A stretch of DNA of 64,000 nucleotides, from the NCBI RefSeq assembly GCF_000445125.1, contig NZ_ATHL01000100.1, positions 62,001 to 126,000 on the forward strand. Direction: 5' to 3'. This document shows, in pieces, positions 35,110-45,490 of this stretch. This stretch comes from Novosphingobium lindaniclasticum LE124. GTDB lineage: Bacteria > Pseudomonadota > Alphaproteobacteria > Sphingomonadales > Sphingomonadaceae. Position numbers and translations under genes: made by a program. The notes below the pieces were generated by a model that worked only from the letters and a program-made list of their open reading frames with translations, searched no databases and was not told the DNA's origin. How positions within the stretch are numbered: the first letter of the stretch is position 1; each line of letters starts with the position of its first letter.

Positions 35110-36477
35110 GTGAAAGCAATCCAACGCAACACGTTCATCAAGCGCGCCGCTCTTGCCTGCGGCGTCCTGGCCGCCTGCGGCACCGGGGCGGCGACGCTTG
35201 CGGCCAATGCCGCTTTCGCCCAGTCCGCGCCGCAAGGCGAGATCGTCATCCCCGACGACGTGAAGATCTTCGGCGACGACAATCCCAACATGCGCCGCGC
35301 CACGGCCGTGGTGAACGGCTCGGTCATCACCGGCACCGATGTCGACCAGCGCCTGGCCCTGATCCTCGCCGCCAACCAGGGCAAGATCAGCGAAGAAGAA
35401 CAGAAGCGCCTGCGCCTTCAGGTCTTGCGCAACCTGATCGACGAAACCCTGCAGATCCAAGAAGCCAAGGCCGTGGAAGTGTCCGTGGCCGATGCCGAAG
35501 TGGACCAGTCCTACGCCCGCGTCGCCTCGCAGAACTTCAACCAGAACACGCAGGCGATGGACGCCTATCTCAAGCGCGTCGGCTCCTCGCCGGATTCGTT
35601 GAAGCGCCAGATCCGCGGCGAACTGTCCTGGCAGCGCTTGCTGCAGCGGAACGTGCAGCCGTTCATCAACGTCTCGGACGATGAAGTGAACGAAGTGATC
35701 GATCGTCTCAAGGCGTCGAAGGGTACCGAGGAATATCGTCTGGGCGAGATCTATCTCGCCTCGACCCCGGAATCGCAGCAGCAGGTGGCCGCCAACGCCA
35801 ACCAGATCATGCAACAGCTTCGTCAGGGCGGCAGCTTCGTGGCCTATGCGCGCCAGTATTCCCAGGCCTCCACCGCGTCGGTCGGTGGCGATCTCGGCTG
35901 GGTCCGGCTCGGCCAGCTGCCCGGAGAAGTTTCGGCTGCCGTGCGCGACATGCAGCCCGGCCAGCTTGCCGGACCGATCGAGATCCCTGGCGGTTTCGAC
36001 ATCGTCTACCTGATCGACAAGCGGCAGGTCCTCACCGCCGATCCGCGCGATGCCGTGCTGGCGCTGAAGCAGATCTCGCTCGACTTCCCGAAGGGAATTA
36101 GCGAGGCGCAGGCCAACGCGCGCGCGGAAAACTTCGCCAAGACCATGAAGACGGCCAAGGGCTGCGGCGATGTCGAGAAGGTCGCCGCCACCATCGGCGC
36201 GCAAGTGGTCGCCAACGACCAGGTCAAGGCGCGGGACCTGCCCGGCCCGATCCAGGCTTCCATCCTCAACCTCTCGCCGGGCGAGACCTTGCCCCCCTTC
36301 GGTTCGCTGACGGAAGGCGTGCGGATCCTGATGCTTTGCGGCCGCGACGATCCGCAGGTCGATTCCGGTCCGAACTTCGATCAGGTCATGGCCCAGCTGG
36401 AAGACGATCGCGTCAACAAGCGCGCGCAGATGTACTTGCGCGACCTTCGTCGCGACGCGGTCATCGAATACAACTGA
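35110..36477 (+). CDS. surA: Periplasmic chaperone and peptidyl-prolyl isomerase SurA
   Basis: 455 residues starting at GTG 35110. A signal peptide (cut near AFAQSA) is followed by the SurA N-terminal domain (VVNGSVITGTDVDQRLAL, LIDETLQIQEAK) and one clear parvulin domain (EYRLGEIYL... GGDLGWVRLGQLPGEV... LAGPIEIPGGFDIVYL). A second, weaker parvulin-like part follows. It helps fold outer-membrane proteins, including LptD, encoded upstream. Confidence 0.93.
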   Translation: MKAIQRNTFIKRAALACGVLAACGTGAATLAANAAFAQSAPQGEIVIPDDVKIFGDDNPNMRRATAVVNGSVITGTDVDQRLALILAANQGKISEEEQKRLRLQVLRNLIDETLQIQEAKAVEVSVADAEVDQSYARVASQNFNQNTQAMDAYLKRVGSSPDSLKRQIRGELSWQRLLQRNVQPFINVSDDEVNEVIDRLKASKGTEEYRLGEIYLASTPESQQQVAANANQIMQQLRQGGSFVAYARQYSQASTASVGGDLGWVRLGQLPGEVSAAVRDMQPGQLAGPIEIPGGFDIVYLIDKRQVLTADPRDAVLALKQISLDFPKGISEAQANARAENFAKTMKTAKGCGDVEKVAATIGAQVVANDQVKARDLPGPIQASILNLSPGETLPPFGSLTEGVRILMLCGRDDPQVDSGPNFDQVMAQLEDDRVNKRAQMYLRDLRRDAVIEYN

Positions 36478-36497
36478 CGATAGAGGGGGGCGGCACG

Positions 36498-37544
36498 ATG
36501 GCGGCCACTACGGAAGGCGCGCCGCCCCTCGCGGTTCCGCCTCTGGCGATTTCCCTGGGCGATCCGGCAGGCGTCGGCCCCGAGTTGTTCGCCCAGGCCT
36601 GGGTAGGCCGGCATGAGGCCGGGCTGCCGCCGTTCTTCGCGGTAGGCGGCGCCGAAGTCCTCAAGGCAGCCGCGCGCACGCGCGGCATCGATCTGCCGGT
36701 CGCTCGCATATCCTTACCGGAAGAAGCGGAAGCGGTGTTCGCCCGGGCTTTTCCCGTGCTCGGCGATGAAGATGCCGCCGTGACGTTCGGCAGGCCGGAA
36801 CCTGCCGGGGCCGCGCTGGCACTCCACTCGCTGACGCGCGCCGTTGAGGTCGTGCTCTCGGGCAAGGCGGGCGCCATCGTCACCGGGCCTGTCGCCAAGT
36901 CGAAACTGGCGGAGATCGGCTTCTCCCAGCCCGGCCAGACCGAGTTTCTGGCTGATGCCTGCGGCATCGCCCATGGCGATGCCGTGATGATGCTCGCCGG
37001 TCCCAACTTGCGGACCGTGCCGCTGACCGTCCACGTCGCCTTGGCCCAGGTTCCGGCACTGATCACCCGCGCATTGATCGAGCGAAAGGCCCGTATCGTC
37101 GCGCAGGCGCTTCGCCGCGACTTTGCCCTTTCCCCGGCCCGTATCGCCATCACCGGCCTCAATCCGCATGCCGGTGAAGATGGACGCATGGGCCGCGAGG
37201 AGATCGAGACGATCGCACCCGCCATCGCCGCGCTCGCTGCGGAAGGGCTTGCGGTTACCGGCCCTCACCCCGCCGACGCGCTGTTCGCGGCGCATGAGCG
37301 CGACGGCTTCGACGTCGCCCTCTGCATGTATCACGATCAGGCCCTGGTGCCGATCAAGACGCTGGATTTCGATGCCGGCGTGAACGTCACCCTCGGTCTG
37401 CCGATTATACGAACGTCGCCGGATCACGGCACCGCCTTCAGCATCGCCGGACAAGGCGTCGCGAGCGCCGGCGCCACCATCGCCGCCATCCGCATGGCCG
37501 GAGAATGCGCCGCGCGCAGGCTACTGCCGGAGATTTCCGCATGA
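36498..37544 (+). CDS. pdxA: 4-hydroxythreonine-4-phosphate dehydrogenase
   Basis: 348 residues. PdxA oxidises 4-phosphohydroxy-L-threonine in pyridoxal phosphate synthesis. Motifs: [52 protein letters not shown] (metal His) and [16 protein letters not shown] at 36498, 20 nt after the surA stop. Its last bases overlap the rsmA start (ATGA). Confidence 0.96.
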   Translation: MAATTEGAPPLAVPPLAISLGDPAGVGPELFAQAWVGRHEAGLPPFFAVGGAEVLKAAARTRGIDLPVARISLPEEAEAVFARAFPVLGDEDAAVTFGRPEPAGAALALHSLTRAVEVVLSGKAGAIVTGPVAKSKLAEIGFSQPGQTEFLADACGIAHGDAVMMLAGPNLRTVPLTVHVALAQVPALITRALIERKARIVAQALRRDFALSPARIAITGLNPHAGEDGRMGREEIETIAPAIAALAAEGLAVTGPHPADALFAAHERDGFDVALCMYHDQALVPIKTLDFDAGVNVTLGLPIIRTSPDHGTAFSIAGQGVASAGATIAAIRMAGECAARRLLPEISA

Positions 37545-38380
37545 CATCCCCCTTGTCGTCCCAATTGCCGCCGCTGCGGGAGGTCATTGCCAGGCACGGC
37601 CTCTCGGCGTCCAAGGCGCTGGGCCAGAACTTCCTGTTCGACGAGCAGTTGCTCGACCGGATCGCCGCCATACCCGGGAGCCTGGAGGGCAAGCAGGTTC
37701 TCGAAGTCGGCCCCGGCCCCGGCGGCCTTACGCGCGCACTGCTGCGCGCCGGAGCGCGGGTGACCGCCATCGAGATGGATCGCCGCTGCCTGCCCGCTCT
37801 GGCGGAAGTGGAAGCCGCCTTCCCCGGCAAGCTCAAGGTCATCGAGGGCGATGCCATGAAGATCTCGCCTGCCGACTTGTTCGACGGCCCTTATGCCATC
37901 GTCGCGAATCTGCCTTACAATGTGGGGACGGCGCTCTTCACCGGCTGGCTCTCGGGCGAAGCCTGGCCGCCGCAGTGGTCATCGCTGACCCTGATGTTCC
38001 AGGAGGAAGTGGCTCGCCGCATCATCGCGGATCCCGATACTTCGGCTTACGGCAGGCTTGCGGTGCTGGCGCAGTGGCGCTCGAAGGCGAAGCTGGCGAT
38101 GAAGGTTCACCGCAGCGCGTTCACGCCGCCGCCGAAAGTCATGTCCGCCATCGTTCACGTCGAGCCCGGCGAAGCGCCGGAAGGCGTATCCATGCGTGTG
38201 CTGGAGCGTGTCACGGAAGCCGCGTTCGGTCAGCGGAGGAAGATGCTGCGGCAGAGCCTCAAAGGTGTGCCCGGCGCGCTCGACGCGCTCGAGGGCCTGG
38301 GCATCGATCCGCAGCGCCGTGCGGAAACTCTCTCCGTGGAAGAATTCGTCAGCGTGGGCCGGGCGCTGACGCGGAAGTGA
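37541..38380 (+). CDS. rsmA: 16S rRNA dimethyladenosine methyltransferase
   Basis: 279 residues. RsmA (KsgA) dimethylates two adenines in helix 45 of 16S rRNA. SAM motif [10 protein letters not shown] (55-64), substrate motif NLPYNV (123-128), and GQNFLFDE at the N-terminus. ATG at 37541 overlaps the pdxA stop by 4 nt and is the better start than the upstream ATG of the open frame. It is the last gene of the row; a convergent small gene follows directly. Confidence 0.97.
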   Translation: MTSPLSSQLPPLREVIARHGLSASKALGQNFLFDEQLLDRIAAIPGSLEGKQVLEVGPGPGGLTRALLRAGARVTAIEMDRRCLPALAEVEAAFPGKLKVIEGDAMKISPADLFDGPYAIVANLPYNVGTALFTGWLSGEAWPPQWSSLTLMFQEEVARRIIADPDTSAYGRLAVLAQWRSKAKLAMKVHRSAFTPPPKVMSAIVHVEPGEAPEGVSMRVLERVTEAAFGQRRKMLRQSLKGVPGALDALEGLGIDPQRRAETLSVEEFVSVGRALTRK

Positions 38381-38381
38381 G

Positions 38382-38789
38382 TTATTGGCCGGGCACGCTA
38401 CCGGCCGATATCGACTGAGACTGTTCCAGTTTCTCGCCGGCCCCCAGACCAGGCTCGGCCATCTGCGATACGGCCCAGATGGCGACGGCGACGCCGATCG
38501 CCATGATCGCGAACTGAACGAGGCGGCCCGCCCAAGGGCCGTCGGACGCCAGCAGACCGGCGAAACCGGGCTCCCGCCGAAAGCGCATCGCTTCGATCGC
38601 CAGCCCGACCGGCAAGACCCCGTCATCCGCCCCCTTGTCCGAACCGGAAGCATCGCGCGCCGCGCGAGCCTCTTCCAGGCGCACTACTTTCGCGTGGTCA
38701 CCTGCTTCGGAAAATTCTTGGTCCGGCACGCTATTGGAGTTGCCGGGTATGGCGTGCCCAGCGGCACGTTCGATTCGATTTCTCTTCAA
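38382..38789 (-). CDS. Hypothetical single-helix membrane protein
   Basis: 135 residues from a TTG at 38789 that lies 7 nt after AGGGGGG, a good ribosome site. The first ~80 residues are charged and probably cytoplasmic. One hydrophobic helix (about residues 90-111, LVQFAIMAIGVAVAIWAV) follows, then a short polar tail. I do not recognise it. Its stop is 1 nt from the rsmA stop on the other strand. Confidence 0.55.
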   Translation of the reverse strand: MKRNRIERAAGHAIPGNSNSVPDQEFSEAGDHAKVVRLEEARAARDASGSDKGADDGVLPVGLAIEAMRFRREPGFAGLLASDGPWAGRLVQFAIMAIGVAVAIWAVSQMAEPGLGAGEKLEQSQSISAGSVPGQ

Positions 38790-38865
38790 CGCCGGGCCCC
38801 CCTAGCGAACAATCCTCCGGATAGTGCTTAACGCGCGATAGATCAAATTAAAGTTAATCGCAGAG

Positions 38866-40995
38866 TCAGACTTCTACGAAAAGGCTCCGCTGCGCGGCAT
38901 CCTTCTTCCTGCGACGCCAGGCATGCAGCAGCGGTTCGGTATAGCCGTTTGGCTGCTCGACGCCGTTGAAGACGAGATCACAGGCGGCTCGGAATGCAAA
39001 CGAGCTTTCCCAATGCCGGGCCATCGGCTGGTAAAGCGGATCTCCGGCATTCTGCACGTCTACCTTCGCCGCCATGCGCTGCAACGAGTCCAGCACCTGC
39101 TCCTTCGTACAGACGCCGTGCAGCAGCCAGTTCGCCATGTGCTGGCTGGAAATGCGTAGAGTAGCGCGATCCTCCATCAGGCCGACATCCTCGATGTCGT
39201 GAACCTTCGAACAGCCCACGCCCTGGTCAATCCAGCGCACGACGTAGCCCAGCAGGCCCTGCGCATTGTTGTCGAGTTCGTCGCGAACTTCCTCTTCGGA
39301 CCAGTTCGCCCCCGTGGCGAGGGGCGCCTCCAGAAGCCTATCGAGTCCGGGAATGTCGGTGTCCGTCATCGCTTCGCGCAGGGCGAACACGTCGACCTCA
39401 TGATAATGCATGGCGTGAAGGGTCGCAGCCGTAGGAGACGGTACCCAGGCGGTGTTCGCCCCGGTCCGCGGATGCGCGATCTTCTGCTCCAGCATCTCGC
39501 GCATTCGGTCGGGTGCCGCCCACATGCCCTTGCCGATCTGCGCAACGCCCGAAAGCCCGTGCTTGAGGCCGATCGCGACATTGCGCTTTTCATAAGCGGC
39601 AATCCAGCCCGAGCCCTTGATCGCATTCTTGCGCATCATCGGCCCCGCCCGCATCGAGGTATGGATCTCATCCCCGGTGCGATCGAGGAAACCGGTATTG
39701 ATGAAGACGATGCGGTCCTTCACGGCATGGATGCAGGCCGAGAGGTTGGCCGAAGTGCGCCGCTCCTCATCCATCACCCCAACCTTGATGGTATGGCGCG
39801 GCAATCCCAGCAGATCCTCCGTCCGGTCGAACAGGTCGTTGGTGAAGGCGCATTCCTCGGGCCCGTGCATCTTCGGCTTGACGATGTAGATCGACTTCGT
39901 GCGGCTGTTGCCGAAGCGGGTCAGGCCGAGGACATCCCGTGCGGAGATCGCGCTGGTGACGACTGCGTCCAGGATGCCTTCGGGTATTTCGGACCCGCCC
40001 GGCAGCAGGATCGCGGGATTGGTCATCAGATGACCGACATTGCGGACGAACAGCAGGCTGCGTCCCGGAAGTTGAAGCAGCTCTCCTGATGGCGTGGTGA
40101 TTTCCCGGTCGCTCGCCAAGGCACGTGTCTGCGATTTCCCGTCTTTCTCGAAAGTCTCGGACAGATCCCCGCGAATGACGCCCAGCCAGTTTGCGTAAGC
40201 GGAGAGCTTGTCCCGCGCATCGACTGCCGCGACCGAATCCTCGAGATCGACGATCGTGGTGAGCGCGGCTTCGAGGACGATGTCGGCAATGCCGAGGCGG
40301 TCGGATCGGCCAACTTCGCTGGCGGGATCCAGCACGATCTCGATTCCCAGGCCATTAGACCGGTAGAGCCGCCCACGTCGCGTCCGGCCGACATACTGGT
40401 TCGGCTGGGCCAGGATCGCGTCGATGGTTTCCAGATCCGCCCAGTTTCCCGAAGCAAGCGGCAAAGCCTTGTCGAGAAAGCGTCGCCCCTCGGCGACGAC
40501 GGCTGCGCCCCTGGCGGCATCATATCCGCCACGGCTGGCCGGCGCGGCATCGAGCGCATCGGTGCCATAGAGCGCATCGTAGAGGCTGCCCCAGCGGGCA
40601 TTGGCAGCATTAAGCAGAAAACGGGCGTTGAGCGCAGGGACGACGAGTTGCGGACCGGCCATGGTCGCGATCTCCGGATCTACCCCTTGCGTGCCGATCG
40701 TGAAATCGTCCGGTTCCGGCACCAGATAGCCGATCTCTCGCAGGAACGCCTGATATTCGGATGAGTCTATCGGTTTCCCCGCCCGTTCCAGGTGCCACGC
40801 ATCGATATCGACCTGCAAGGCGTCACGCCGTTCGAGCAGCGCCCGGTTGCGCGGCGCCAGGTCCGCCACCAGCGAGGCGAAGTCGGCCCAGAACCGATCC
40901 GCCTCCCGCCCGATCGGCGGCAAGGCCTGATCCTCGACGAATCGCGCAAGTGCAGCGTCGACACGCAGGCCCGATCGTTCAACTCTTTCCGTCAT
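38866..40995 (-). CDS. glcB: Malate synthase G
   Basis: 709 residues, the size of the G-type enzyme, which condenses glyoxylate and acetyl-CoA to malate. Seen: [48 protein letters not shown], the [21 protein letters not shown] segment and the C-terminal [24 protein letters not shown] at 40995 follows GAGGAAAG. It is a single-gene unit as far as visible; isocitrate lyase is not in the window. Confidence 0.96.
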   Translation of the reverse strand: MTERVERSGLRVDAALARFVEDQALPPIGREADRFWADFASLVADLAPRNRALLERRDALQVDIDAWHLERAGKPIDSSEYQAFLREIGYLVPEPDDFTIGTQGVDPEIATMAGPQLVVPALNARFLLNAANARWGSLYDALYGTDALDAAPASRGGYDAARGAAVVAEGRRFLDKALPLASGNWADLETIDAILAQPNQYVGRTRRGRLYRSNGLGIEIVLDPASEVGRSDRLGIADIVLEAALTTIVDLEDSVAAVDARDKLSAYANWLGVIRGDLSETFEKDGKSQTRALASDREITTPSGELLQLPGRSLLFVRNVGHLMTNPAILLPGGSEIPEGILDAVVTSAISARDVLGLTRFGNSRTKSIYIVKPKMHGPEECAFTNDLFDRTEDLLGLPRHTIKVGVMDEERRTSANLSACIHAVKDRIVFINTGFLDRTGDEIHTSMRAGPMMRKNAIKGSGWIAAYEKRNVAIGLKHGLSGVAQIGKGMWAAPDRMREMLEQKIAHPRTGANTAWVPSPTAATLHAMHYHEVDVFALREAMTDTDIPGLDRLLEAPLATGANWSEEEVRDELDNNAQGLLGYVVRWIDQGVGCSKVHDIEDVGLMEDRATLRISSQHMANWLLHGVCTKEQVLDSLQRMAAKVDVQNAGDPLYQPMARHWESSFAFRAACDLVFNGVEQPNGYTEPLLHAWRRRKKDAAQRSLFVEV

Positions 40996-41360
40996 CTTTC
41001 CTCGCATTCCATGCGCGCGCATCGGCCATATAGGCCCGCGGCGACGTGACATCTGTTCAAGACTGTCCTGGGGAGGATCGCCACGATATGCCTCATCCTT
41101 AGGGACATGGCAAATGCGAACGACGGCTCAGCCGACACCTGTACGGCAGCCGAAGCGGCTTAGTCCCAAAGTGGTACCGTGTCGGATCAGCTTACTCTTG
41201 CGCCGGAAGCACTTACATAGAAGATTGCGCCGGTCGCTTGACAAGCGGAACTGGCGACCTGCCGGGCGGTTCCAGCAAGGAACCCGCGGTCGGCAACCGT
41301 GCCGCTTGGTTCAGGCTCAAGGCTCCGGAAACCAGGCTTGAGACGGCCGAAAGGATGGGA
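40996..41360. other. Intergenic region, no gene seen
   Basis: About 365 bases between the divergent glcB and the small membrane protein gene. Only very short open frames are present. It should hold the glcB promoter and that of the next gene. I saw no terminator or strong repeat. Confidence 0.5.
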
Positions 41361-41654
41361 ATGCTCCAAAAGATCAGCCGCCTGTTCGTGATCAAGACGC
41401 GCTGGGAGGCCTTCATGATCATCTATGCTCTCGCCCTCGGGGCGGTGGAGCGTGGCAGCGCCTATCTCACGCGCTTTCCTGGATGGGGCGGGAAGCTGCT
41501 GTTCCTCGCCTGCACCGGCGCTGTCTTCATGGCGGGTGCGAAGATCCTGGACTGCCTCAAGTTCGAGCAGGCGCAACAGGCTTCAGCGCGACTTGCCGAC
41601 GAAAATGGATCCGAAATCGATCGGTCGAGCGGCACAAAGCCCGACCTCGCCTAA
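41361..41654 (+). CDS. Small membrane protein of unknown function
   Basis: 97 residues from ATG at 41361, 5 nt after AAGGA (an in-frame ATG at 41355 is also possible). Two hydrophobic segments (about residues 16-30 and 42-60) with the conserved-looking text RWEAFMIIYALALGAVERG and GKLLFLACTGAVFMAGAKILDCL. The C-terminus is polar and cytoplasmic-looking. I do not know its role. Confidence 0.72.
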   Translation: MLQKISRLFVIKTRWEAFMIIYALALGAVERGSAYLTRFPGWGGKLLFLACTGAVFMAGAKILDCLKFEQAQQASARLADENGSEIDRSSGTKPDLA

Positions 41655-41739
41655 CTCGGCGGCTTCACTCAGCGGAACAGATGTCCGGGAAGACGCCTGG
41701 ACGCCAAATTGCAGGCCGCTTTATTGTTCGACGCTGAAG

Positions 41740-42090
41740 GAAGGTGGGGTGATTCTGTTGCAAGGCTCACCCCGGGCCCCTGGAATCCCTTCTGTTGCCC
41801 GGTGGGTCCAACCGCGCTTTAGCTTTGTAACGTCAGGCCGTTAGGCCCTAGAATTACGCGGCGAGAGCGAGTGCTTCGTTGTCGTTGGCACTTGTGAGTT
41901 TTGAGCCTTGAACGGGTTACTCAGCCCGAATGAAAACACCGCTTTTCAACACACGTCGATCCTAGTTCGGCCCCGTCATCACCCCTGCGACAACAGGGTT
42001 GCCCGGCCCGAAGGCAGGACGGGTGATGGTGGAGCCGCCGGGTACCGCCCCCGGGTCCGCTGTGCCTATTGTACGGCGCAGTTTATCATC
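41740..42090 (-). ncRNA. ssrA: tmRNA, permuted two-piece form
   Basis: The coding piece starts at about 41974 with GGGGCCGAACTAGGATCGACG. The acceptor piece ends at 42027 with CGGCTCCACCA and lies upstream of it in the transcript. The two ends pair over seven bases, including the G3-U70 pair recognised by alanyl-tRNA synthetase. A 52-nt insert lies between them and should be cut out. The tag frame at 41889-41854 encodes ANDNEALALAA and a TAA stop. A 7-bp hairpin at 41746-41773 is near the 3' end. The outer ends are approximate. Confidence 0.92.
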
Positions 42091-42140
42091 ATAGCCGATC
42101 GAAACCGGCGAGACCTCATATAAGGCGCCGCGCGGAAATG

Positions 42141-42168
42141 AAAAGGGGCGGGATGCAGCCCGCCCCTT
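42141..42168 (-). terminator. Terminator of mscL
   Basis: GGGGCGGG (42145-42152) pairs with CCCGCCCC (42159-42166) around a 6-nt loop. On the minus strand it is followed by TTTTCATTT. It lies about 38 nt after the mscL stop and just upstream of ssrA. Confidence 0.85.
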
Positions 42169-42205
42169 CGATAGGGAATGTCCCTGTGGAACAAAGCCTG
42201 TGGGC

Positions 42206-42631
42206 TCAGGTCTTTTTCAGCGCGTCGCGGATTTCGGCGAGCAGTTCGACCTCGGTGGGTCCGGTCGGGGCTGCAGCCTCTTCCTTCTTCGGCAGCAGGC
42301 GATTGGCCTGACGCACGATCAGGAAGATCACGAAGGCGAGGATCAGGAAATTGATCACGGCGGTGATGAAAGCACCGTAGCCGAACAGCGCGACGCCCGC
42401 CTTCTTCAGGTCCAGGTACGTCATCGGTCCCGAATAGCCGGCCGGGATCGAGCCCAGCACGATATACATGTTGCTGAAATCGATGCCGCCGGTAATCAGA
42501 CCGATGAACGGCATGATGACGTCTTCGGTCAGCGACGAGACGATCTTGCCGAACGCGGCGCCGATAATGACGCCGACGGCAAGGTCGAGCACATTCCCGC
42601 GCGCGATGAAAGTCTTGAATTCCTGAAGCAT
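42206..42631 (-). CDS. mscL: Large-conductance mechanosensitive channel
   Basis: 141 residues. MscL opens under membrane tension and releases solutes on hypo-osmotic shock. Typical N-terminal helix and TM1 ([30 protein letters not shown]), TM2 ([20 protein letters not shown]) and a C-terminal helix with Lys residues. The pore-lining Gly/Val pattern in TM1 is intact. Confidence 0.96.
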   Translation of the reverse strand: MLQEFKTFIARGNVLDLAVGVIIGAAFGKIVSSLTEDVIMPFIGLITGGIDFSNMYIVLGSIPAGYSGPMTYLDLKKAGVALFGYGAFITAVINFLILAFVIFLIVRQANRLLPKKEEAAAPTGPTEVELLAEIRDALKKT

Positions 42632-42817
42632 GGCTGGTTTCCCCTAGATCCTGGACGGTTCATGGCCGGCGGCGGAAACTGCCACATCGCACGTCAGCTA
42701 ACAATCGATAGCGGTGGAACGTGCACAGTAAGACGGTTCTTGAACCAGGCCGGACGGCTGCTATCTATCTGGCAAGAGGCAGGACCCTGACGGTCTTGCC
42801 GATCAGGAGGATCACGC

Positions 42818-43423
42818 ATGTCCCTTTCCAACCTGGCCCGCAAGAGCCGCGCCGTGCTGGCCCTGGCGGCCGCGCTGTCGCTGGCGGCCTGCGGCTTCAA
42901 CTCGGTTCCGACCAAGCAGGAAGCCGCCAAGGCCAAGTGGGCTGACGTGCAGGCGGCCTTCCAGGAGCGCGCAAATCTCGTGCCGAACCTCGCCGCCGTG
43001 GCGAAGGGGGCCGCGACGCAGGAGAAGGAAATCCTCACCGGCGTCGTCGAAGCGCGCGCCAAGGCGACCAGCGTCCAGGTGAATGCTCAGGACCTGAACG
43101 ATCCCGCCAAGATGCAGCAGTTCCAGGCCGCGCAATCGCAGTTCGGTGAAAGCCTCTCGCGCCTCTTGGTCAGCGTCGAGCGCTATCCGGACCTCAAGTC
43201 GATCGTGAACTACCAGATGCTGCAGACCCAGATCGAAGGGCAGGAAAACCGCATTCGCGTCGCCGTGCGCGACTACAATGCTTCCGTGCAGGACTACAAC
43301 ACCGAAGTCCGGACTTTCCCGACGATGATCGGCGCCAAGCTGCGCGGTGCGGACCCGCTGGTTCCTTATCAGGCCGCCACGCCGGGTGCTGACGTCGCGC
43401 CGAACCTCGAAGGCAAGATCTGA
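42818..43423 (+). CDS. LemA family lipoprotein
   Basis: 201 residues with a lipobox (SLAAC, Cys about residue 26) that suggests attachment to a membrane. The rest is the LemA helical bundle: RANLVPNLAAVAKG, ILTGVVEARAKA, LLVSVERYPDLKSIVNYQMLQTQIEGQENRIRVAVRDYN. Function is not well known; LemA is often next to TPM-domain genes, as here, where the next gene begins 4 nt after the stop. Confidence 0.93.
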   Translation: MSLSNLARKSRAVLALAAALSLAACGFNSVPTKQEAAKAKWADVQAAFQERANLVPNLAAVAKGAATQEKEILTGVVEARAKATSVQVNAQDLNDPAKMQQFQAAQSQFGESLSRLLVSVERYPDLKSIVNYQMLQTQIEGQENRIRVAVRDYNASVQDYNTEVRTFPTMIGAKLRGADPLVPYQAATPGADVAPNLEGKI

Positions 43424-43427
43424 TAAC

Positions 43428-44243
43428 GTGATCCGTCTCCAGGCCGTCCTGGCGGTCATCCTGCTGGCCCTCGGCGCGCTGTTTGCCCAGCAGGCAGCTG
43501 CCGAGCCTACTTTTCCGAAACTCACCGGCCGCGTCGTCGACGAGGCCGGGCTGCTCAAACCCGAACAGGCTGCCCAGCTTACCCAGAAGCTGGACGCCCT
43601 GGAAAAGAACTCGGGCCGGCAGCTGGTGGTCGTCACCCTTCCAAGCCTGCAAGGCTACGAGATTTCGGATTACGGATACCAGCTTGGCCGCGCCTGGGGC
43701 ATCGGTGAGAAAGACAAGAACACCGGCGCGCTACTGATCGTGGCGCCGAACGAGCGCAAGGTGCGGATCGAGGTCGGCTACGGCCTCGAACCGATCGTGA
43801 CCGACGGTCTCTCGTTCCTCATCATCAACAACGATATCCTGCCCCGCTTCAAGGCCAACGATTATCCCGGCGGCATCGCAGCCGGCACAGACGCGCTGGT
43901 CAAACAGCTTACCCTGCCCCCGGATCAAGCCCGCAAGGTCGCGGCGGACGCCGATGCCTCGCGCAAGCGGAACGGCGGGGGCTTCCCGATCGGCACGATC
44001 GTCTTCATTGTCATCATCGTTTTCTTCGTCGTGCTACCGATGATCAACGAGGCGCGCGGCGGCGGGCGTCGCCGGGGCGGCTTCGGTGGACCGATCATCT
44101 GGATGCCGGGCGGCTTCGGGAACGACGACGACGACCACTGGGGCAGTGGTGGCTGGGGCGGTGGCGGCGGCTTCGGAGGCGGCGGCGGTTTCTCGGGCGG
44201 CGGCGGCAGCTTCGGCGGCGGCGGCGCGAGCGGCAGCTGGTAG
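43428..44243 (+). CDS. TPM-domain exported protein with Gly-rich tail (YgcG-like)
   Basis: 271 residues from GTG at 43428, 4 nt after lemA. A signal peptide ends near AAAEPTF. The TPM domain (about 30-150) has GRVVDEAGLLKPEQAAQL, SGRQLVVVTLPSLQGYEI, LLIVAPNERKVRIEVGYGLE. One membrane helix (about 185-203) precedes a cytoplasmic-looking Gly/Ser-rich tail (GGGGGFGGGGG) typical of YgcG-like proteins. The gene is continuous with its neighbours. Confidence 0.92.
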   Translation: MIRLQAVLAVILLALGALFAQQAAAEPTFPKLTGRVVDEAGLLKPEQAAQLTQKLDALEKNSGRQLVVVTLPSLQGYEISDYGYQLGRAWGIGEKDKNTGALLIVAPNERKVRIEVGYGLEPIVTDGLSFLIINNDILPRFKANDYPGGIAAGTDALVKQLTLPPDQARKVAADADASRKRNGGGFPIGTIVFIVIIVFFVVLPMINEARGGGRRRGGFGGPIIWMPGGFGNDDDDHWGSGGWGGGGGFGGGGGFSGGGGSFGGGGASGSW

Positions 44244-44254
44244 GGGAACAGACG

Positions 44255-44938
44255 ATGCCATCACCGGTCTACCTCTCGGAAGAGGATCACGCACGGATCA
44301 GCGCCGCCGTGGGCGAAGCGGAAATGCACAGCGCGGGTGAAATCGTCACCGTGCTGGCCGACCGCTCGGACGGATATACCGACGTGGCGCTGGCCTGGTC
44401 CGCTATCGTGGCGTTCCTTGCCCTCGCCGCGCTCGTCATGGCGCCCGGCTTCTACATGGACCTCTACGAGCGCCTGCTTGCGGACTGGGGCCACGAATGG
44501 AGCCCACGCATGATCGTCGGGCTTGCCGCAGGCGTGGCCGCCGTCAAGTTCGGCGCGATGCTGCTGCTCCAGATGTGGCAGCCGCTCAAGTTCTGGCTGA
44601 TCCCGCCTCGGATCAAGACCATGCGCGTTCACGCCCATGCGGTCAGGGCCTTTCGCATCGGCGCCGAGCAGCGCACCACCGGCCGCACCGGCGTCCTCAT
44701 TTACCTCTCCATGCGCGAACACCGCGCCGAGATCGTCGCCGACCGCGCCATAGCGGCGAAGGTGGACCCGGACGTCTGGGGCCAGGCGATGTCGGCCATG
44801 CTCGCCCATGTCGGGCAGGCGCGCATAGCCGACGGCATGGTCGTCGCCGTCGGCAAAGTCGGGGCGATCCTTGCAGAACACTTCCCCCGCGCTCATGACG
44901 ACGTCAACGAACTTCCAGACCGGCTGATCGAAATATGA
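44255..44938 (+). CDS. TPM-domain membrane protein
   Basis: 227 residues with two membrane helices (about 47-66 and 88-107) set inside a TPM-like domain: AEMHSAGEIVTVLADRSDGYTD before them and RTGVLIYLSMREHRAEIVADRAI after. It starts 11 nt after the YgcG-like gene and ends in an ATGA overlap with the NUDIX gene. With lemA it forms a lemA-TPM-TPM unit, probably tied to envelope stress or surface signalling (inferred from neighbours). Confidence 0.88.
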   Translation: MPSPVYLSEEDHARISAAVGEAEMHSAGEIVTVLADRSDGYTDVALAWSAIVAFLALAALVMAPGFYMDLYERLLADWGHEWSPRMIVGLAAGVAAVKFGAMLLLQMWQPLKFWLIPPRIKTMRVHAHAVRAFRIGAEQRTTGRTGVLIYLSMREHRAEIVADRAIAAKVDPDVWGQAMSAMLAHVGQARIADGMVVAVGKVGAILAEHFPRAHDDVNELPDRLIEI

Positions 44939-45489
44939 GCGATACCAATATCCTTCCCGCCGATGCCGACGCGCCTGAAGAAGTCATGTGGCAGGGCAGG
45001 TTCATCACAGCCCGCAAACGCGGACGCTGGGAATACGTCGGCCGCGCGCGCGGCATTCGCGCCGCCGTGATCCTCGCCGTGGATGCAGAAGATCACGTCA
45101 TTCTTGTGGACCAGTACCGGGTGCCGCTCGGCAAGCGCTGCATCGAGCTTCCGGCGGGCCTCGTCGGCGACAATGACGACATTGCCGACGAGGACGCCAG
45201 CGTCGCTGCCGCCCGTGAGCTGGAAGAGGAAACCGGCTATCACGCCGGTCGCATGGAAAACCTCGGCGAATTTCATTCTTCGCCTGGCATGGTCAGCGAA
45301 AGCTTCACCCTGTTTCGCGCCCATGATCTTGTAAAGGTGGGCGAAGGCGGCGGCGTGGATAGCGAGGACATCGTCGTCCGCCGCGTACCGCTTGCCGACA
45401 TCGAACGGTCCATCGCGCACTGGCGTGCGGAGGGCTATGCGATGGACGTCAAGCTGCTGATACTCCTTGGCGCACGGTTGCTGGGCTGA
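44935..45489 (+). CDS. NUDIX hydrolase, ADP-ribose pyrophosphatase-like
   Basis: 184 residues. A NUDIX box with AARELEEETGY (92-102) and upstream Glu86; the loop between the Gly and this Glu is longer than the classic GX5E. ELPAGLVGDND is typical of ADP-ribose or nucleotide-sugar pyrophosphatases. The ATG overlaps the previous stop (ATGA), so it belongs to the lemA-TPM row, though a functional link is not clear. Confidence 0.9.
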   Translation: MSDTNILPADADAPEEVMWQGRFITARKRGRWEYVGRARGIRAAVILAVDAEDHVILVDQYRVPLGKRCIELPAGLVGDNDDIADEDASVAAARELEEETGYHAGRMENLGEFHSSPGMVSESFTLFRAHDLVKVGEGGGVDSEDIVVRRVPLADIERSIAHWRAEGYAMDVKLLILLGARLLG

Positions 45490-45490
45490 C

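Noticed and set aside
41106..41162. An 18-codon frame (start ATG near 41106) that reads ANAND...EAA and recalls a tmRNA tag
   Set aside because: It has no tmRNA structure around it, and the real tag frame is found at 41889-41854 on the other strand.
44100..44243. Gly-rich end of the YgcG-like gene as a frameshift artefact
   Set aside because: Gly/Ser-rich tails are normal for this family and the frame stays open to a sensible stop just before the next gene.
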